Assembly: GCA_036375695.1 (NCBI GenBank)
Contig: DASVBU010000025.1
Span: 22,850 to 86,849 of the forward strand
Length of the DNA: 64,000 nucleotides
Direction: 5' to 3'
Origin: ZC4RG35 sp036375695
GTDB lineage: Bacteria > Actinomycetota > Acidimicrobiia > Spongiisociales > ZC4RG35
In this document: positions 63,119 to 64,000 of the stretch, one piece after another
Position numbering within the stretch: the first letter of the stretch is position 1
How the letters are laid out: each line of letters begins with the position of its first letter
The notes under the pieces: generated by a model
Database searches by the model: none
Seen by the model: only the letters and a program-made list of their open reading frames with translations
What the model was told of the DNA's origin: nothing
Translations under genes and position numbers: made by a program

Positions 63119-64000
63119 ATGATCTCCTCTGTCAGCCCCACCGACGGGCGGGTCCTCGCCGAATACGAAGAGACGTCGCCCGAAGAAGTCGATCGCCACA
63201 TCGCCAACGCGGCTGCTCTCCAGGAGGAGTGGGAGAACGTATCAATCGCCGACCGTGCCGTCCCGATGCGCGCCCTCGCCGACCTGCTGGAGAGGGATCG
63301 GGACCAGCTCGCAACTCTCATGGCCGACGAGATGGGCAAGCCCATCGCGCAGGGCCTCGGCGAGGTCGACAAATGCGCCTGGGTCTGTCGGCATTACGCC
63401 GATGAGGCGGAGCGGATCCTCGAGGACATTCCGATCCCGACCGACCGGACGAAGAGCTATGTCGCCTTCCGCCCGCTCGGAGTGATCCTCGCCGTCATGC
63501 CGTGGAACTTCCCCTTCTGGCAGGTCTTCCGCTTCCTTGCCCCGGCGCTGATGGCGGGGAACGCCGGCATTCTCAAACACGCCTCCAACGTGACCGGCTG
63601 CGCCCTTGCCATCGACGATCTGGCGGTCGAGGCGGGCTTCCCCAACGGGCTCTTCCGGACCCTGGTCATTCCGGCGAGCCGGGTGGACTCGGTCCTCGAG
63701 AACCCGTTGGTCAGGGCGGCCACCCTGACCGGTTCTGATCCCGCCGGCAGGGCCGTGGCGGAAAAGGCGGGGAGCCTGCTCAAGAAGACGGTGCTCGAAC
63801 TGGGCGGGTCCGACCCCTACATCGTGCTCGCCGACGCCGACCTCGATCTGGCGGCGCGCACCTGTGCCAACTCACGTCTCATCAACGGTGGCCAGTCGTG
63901 CATCGCTGCCAAGCGGTTCATCGTCGAGGAGCCGGTGTACGAGGAGTTCATCGAGAAGATGGCTGGGTACCTCTCCCAGGCGGTGATGGGGGACCCCCAC
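63119..64000 (+). CDS. NAD(P)-dependent aldehyde dehydrogenase (GabD-like), partial
   Basis: Aldehyde dehydrogenase of the succinate-semialdehyde dehydrogenase-like group; the 294 residues shown run off the right edge without a stop. Seen: ILAVMPWNFPFWQVFRF (cofactor site), AGNAGILKHASN, GSDPAGRAVAEKAG, catalytic Glu in TVLELGGSDP and catalytic Cys in NGGQSCIAAKRF. It oxidises an aldehyde to the acid. The substrate is not fixed. Possibly leaderless. Confidence 0.92.
   Translation, partial: MISSVSPTDGRVLAEYEETSPEEVDRHIANAAALQEEWENVSIADRAVPMRALADLLERDRDQLATLMADEMGKPIAQGLGEVDKCAWVCRHYADEAERILEDIPIPTDRTKSYVAFRPLGVILAVMPWNFPFWQVFRFLAPALMAGNAGILKHASNVTGCALAIDDLAVEAGFPNGLFRTLVIPASRVDSVLENPLVRAATLTGSDPAGRAVAEKAGSLLKKTVLELGGSDPYIVLADADLDLAARTCANSRLINGGQSCIAAKRFIVEEPVYEEFIEKMAGYLSQAVMGDPH

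Overview
The window is a GC-rich chromosomal segment of an actinobacterium, most likely an uncultured Acidimicrobiia-like lineage (inference). Supporting signs are the gene order rplY-pth ... mfd-PPIase-mazG-eno-ftsB-DUF501-ppx-tRNA-Leu, three luciferase-like enzymes of the coenzyme-F420 superfamily, a HAIR (HspR) operator at lon, GTG/TTG starts with many 4-base overlaps, and lipoproteins with poly-Thr linkers after the lipobox. No phage, insertion sequence or CRISPR array was seen, and no gene-free stretch exceeds about 250 bases.

Layout. 1-4.3 kb (minus strand): a family-5 solute-binding lipoprotein, two alpha/beta hydrolases and 6-phosphogluconolactonase. 4.5-8.8 kb (plus): ribosomal protein L25, peptidyl-tRNA hydrolase, glycerol kinase, PgsA and an NAD-dependent epimerase. 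8.9-18 kb (plus): the housekeeping block mfd to tRNA-Leu(UAA). 18-23.7 kb: small genes on both strands (OsmC, CGNR regulator, a 58-residue protein, DUF1992, a zinc-ribbon protein, a membrane protein), then a class III aminotransferase, a luciferase-like enzyme and a beta-lactamase-fold lipoprotein.

23.8-40.1 kb is the most unusual part. A divergent XRE-cupin regulator and an SDR-fold protein without its catalytic residues face an LhgO-like oxidase and a ten-gene, mostly overlapping operon: a GlxR/HIBADH-type dehydrogenase, an AllE-like bicupin, an M24 creatinase-like protein, E1 alpha and beta of a 2-oxoacid dehydrogenase, an amidohydrolase with lost metal ligands, a permease, a substrate-binding lipoprotein, a double ATPase, and one continuous 824-residue protein joining a second RbsC-type permease to an apparently intact amidohydrolase. 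I read this as an import-coupled catabolic system for a cyclic amide, ureide or purine-like compound. The substrate is unknown.

40.1-52.4 kb: a convergent gap with a candidate orphan structured RNA, a DMT transporter, an Fgd-like enzyme, an LCP protein, a CPA2 antiporter behind a c-di-AMP (ydaO/yuaA) riboswitch, DUF2905, a stand-alone LigD polymerase domain, rhomboid, an EEP-family protein and Lon. 52.5-58.1 kb (minus): S9 peptidase, nucleoside hydrolase, ribokinase, BNR protein and YjbR, consistent with nucleoside or ribose salvage. 58-64 kb: acyltransferase 3, an SLH-domain surface protein, an MFS exporter, a second zinc-ribbon protein, and an aldehyde dehydrogenase cut by the window end.
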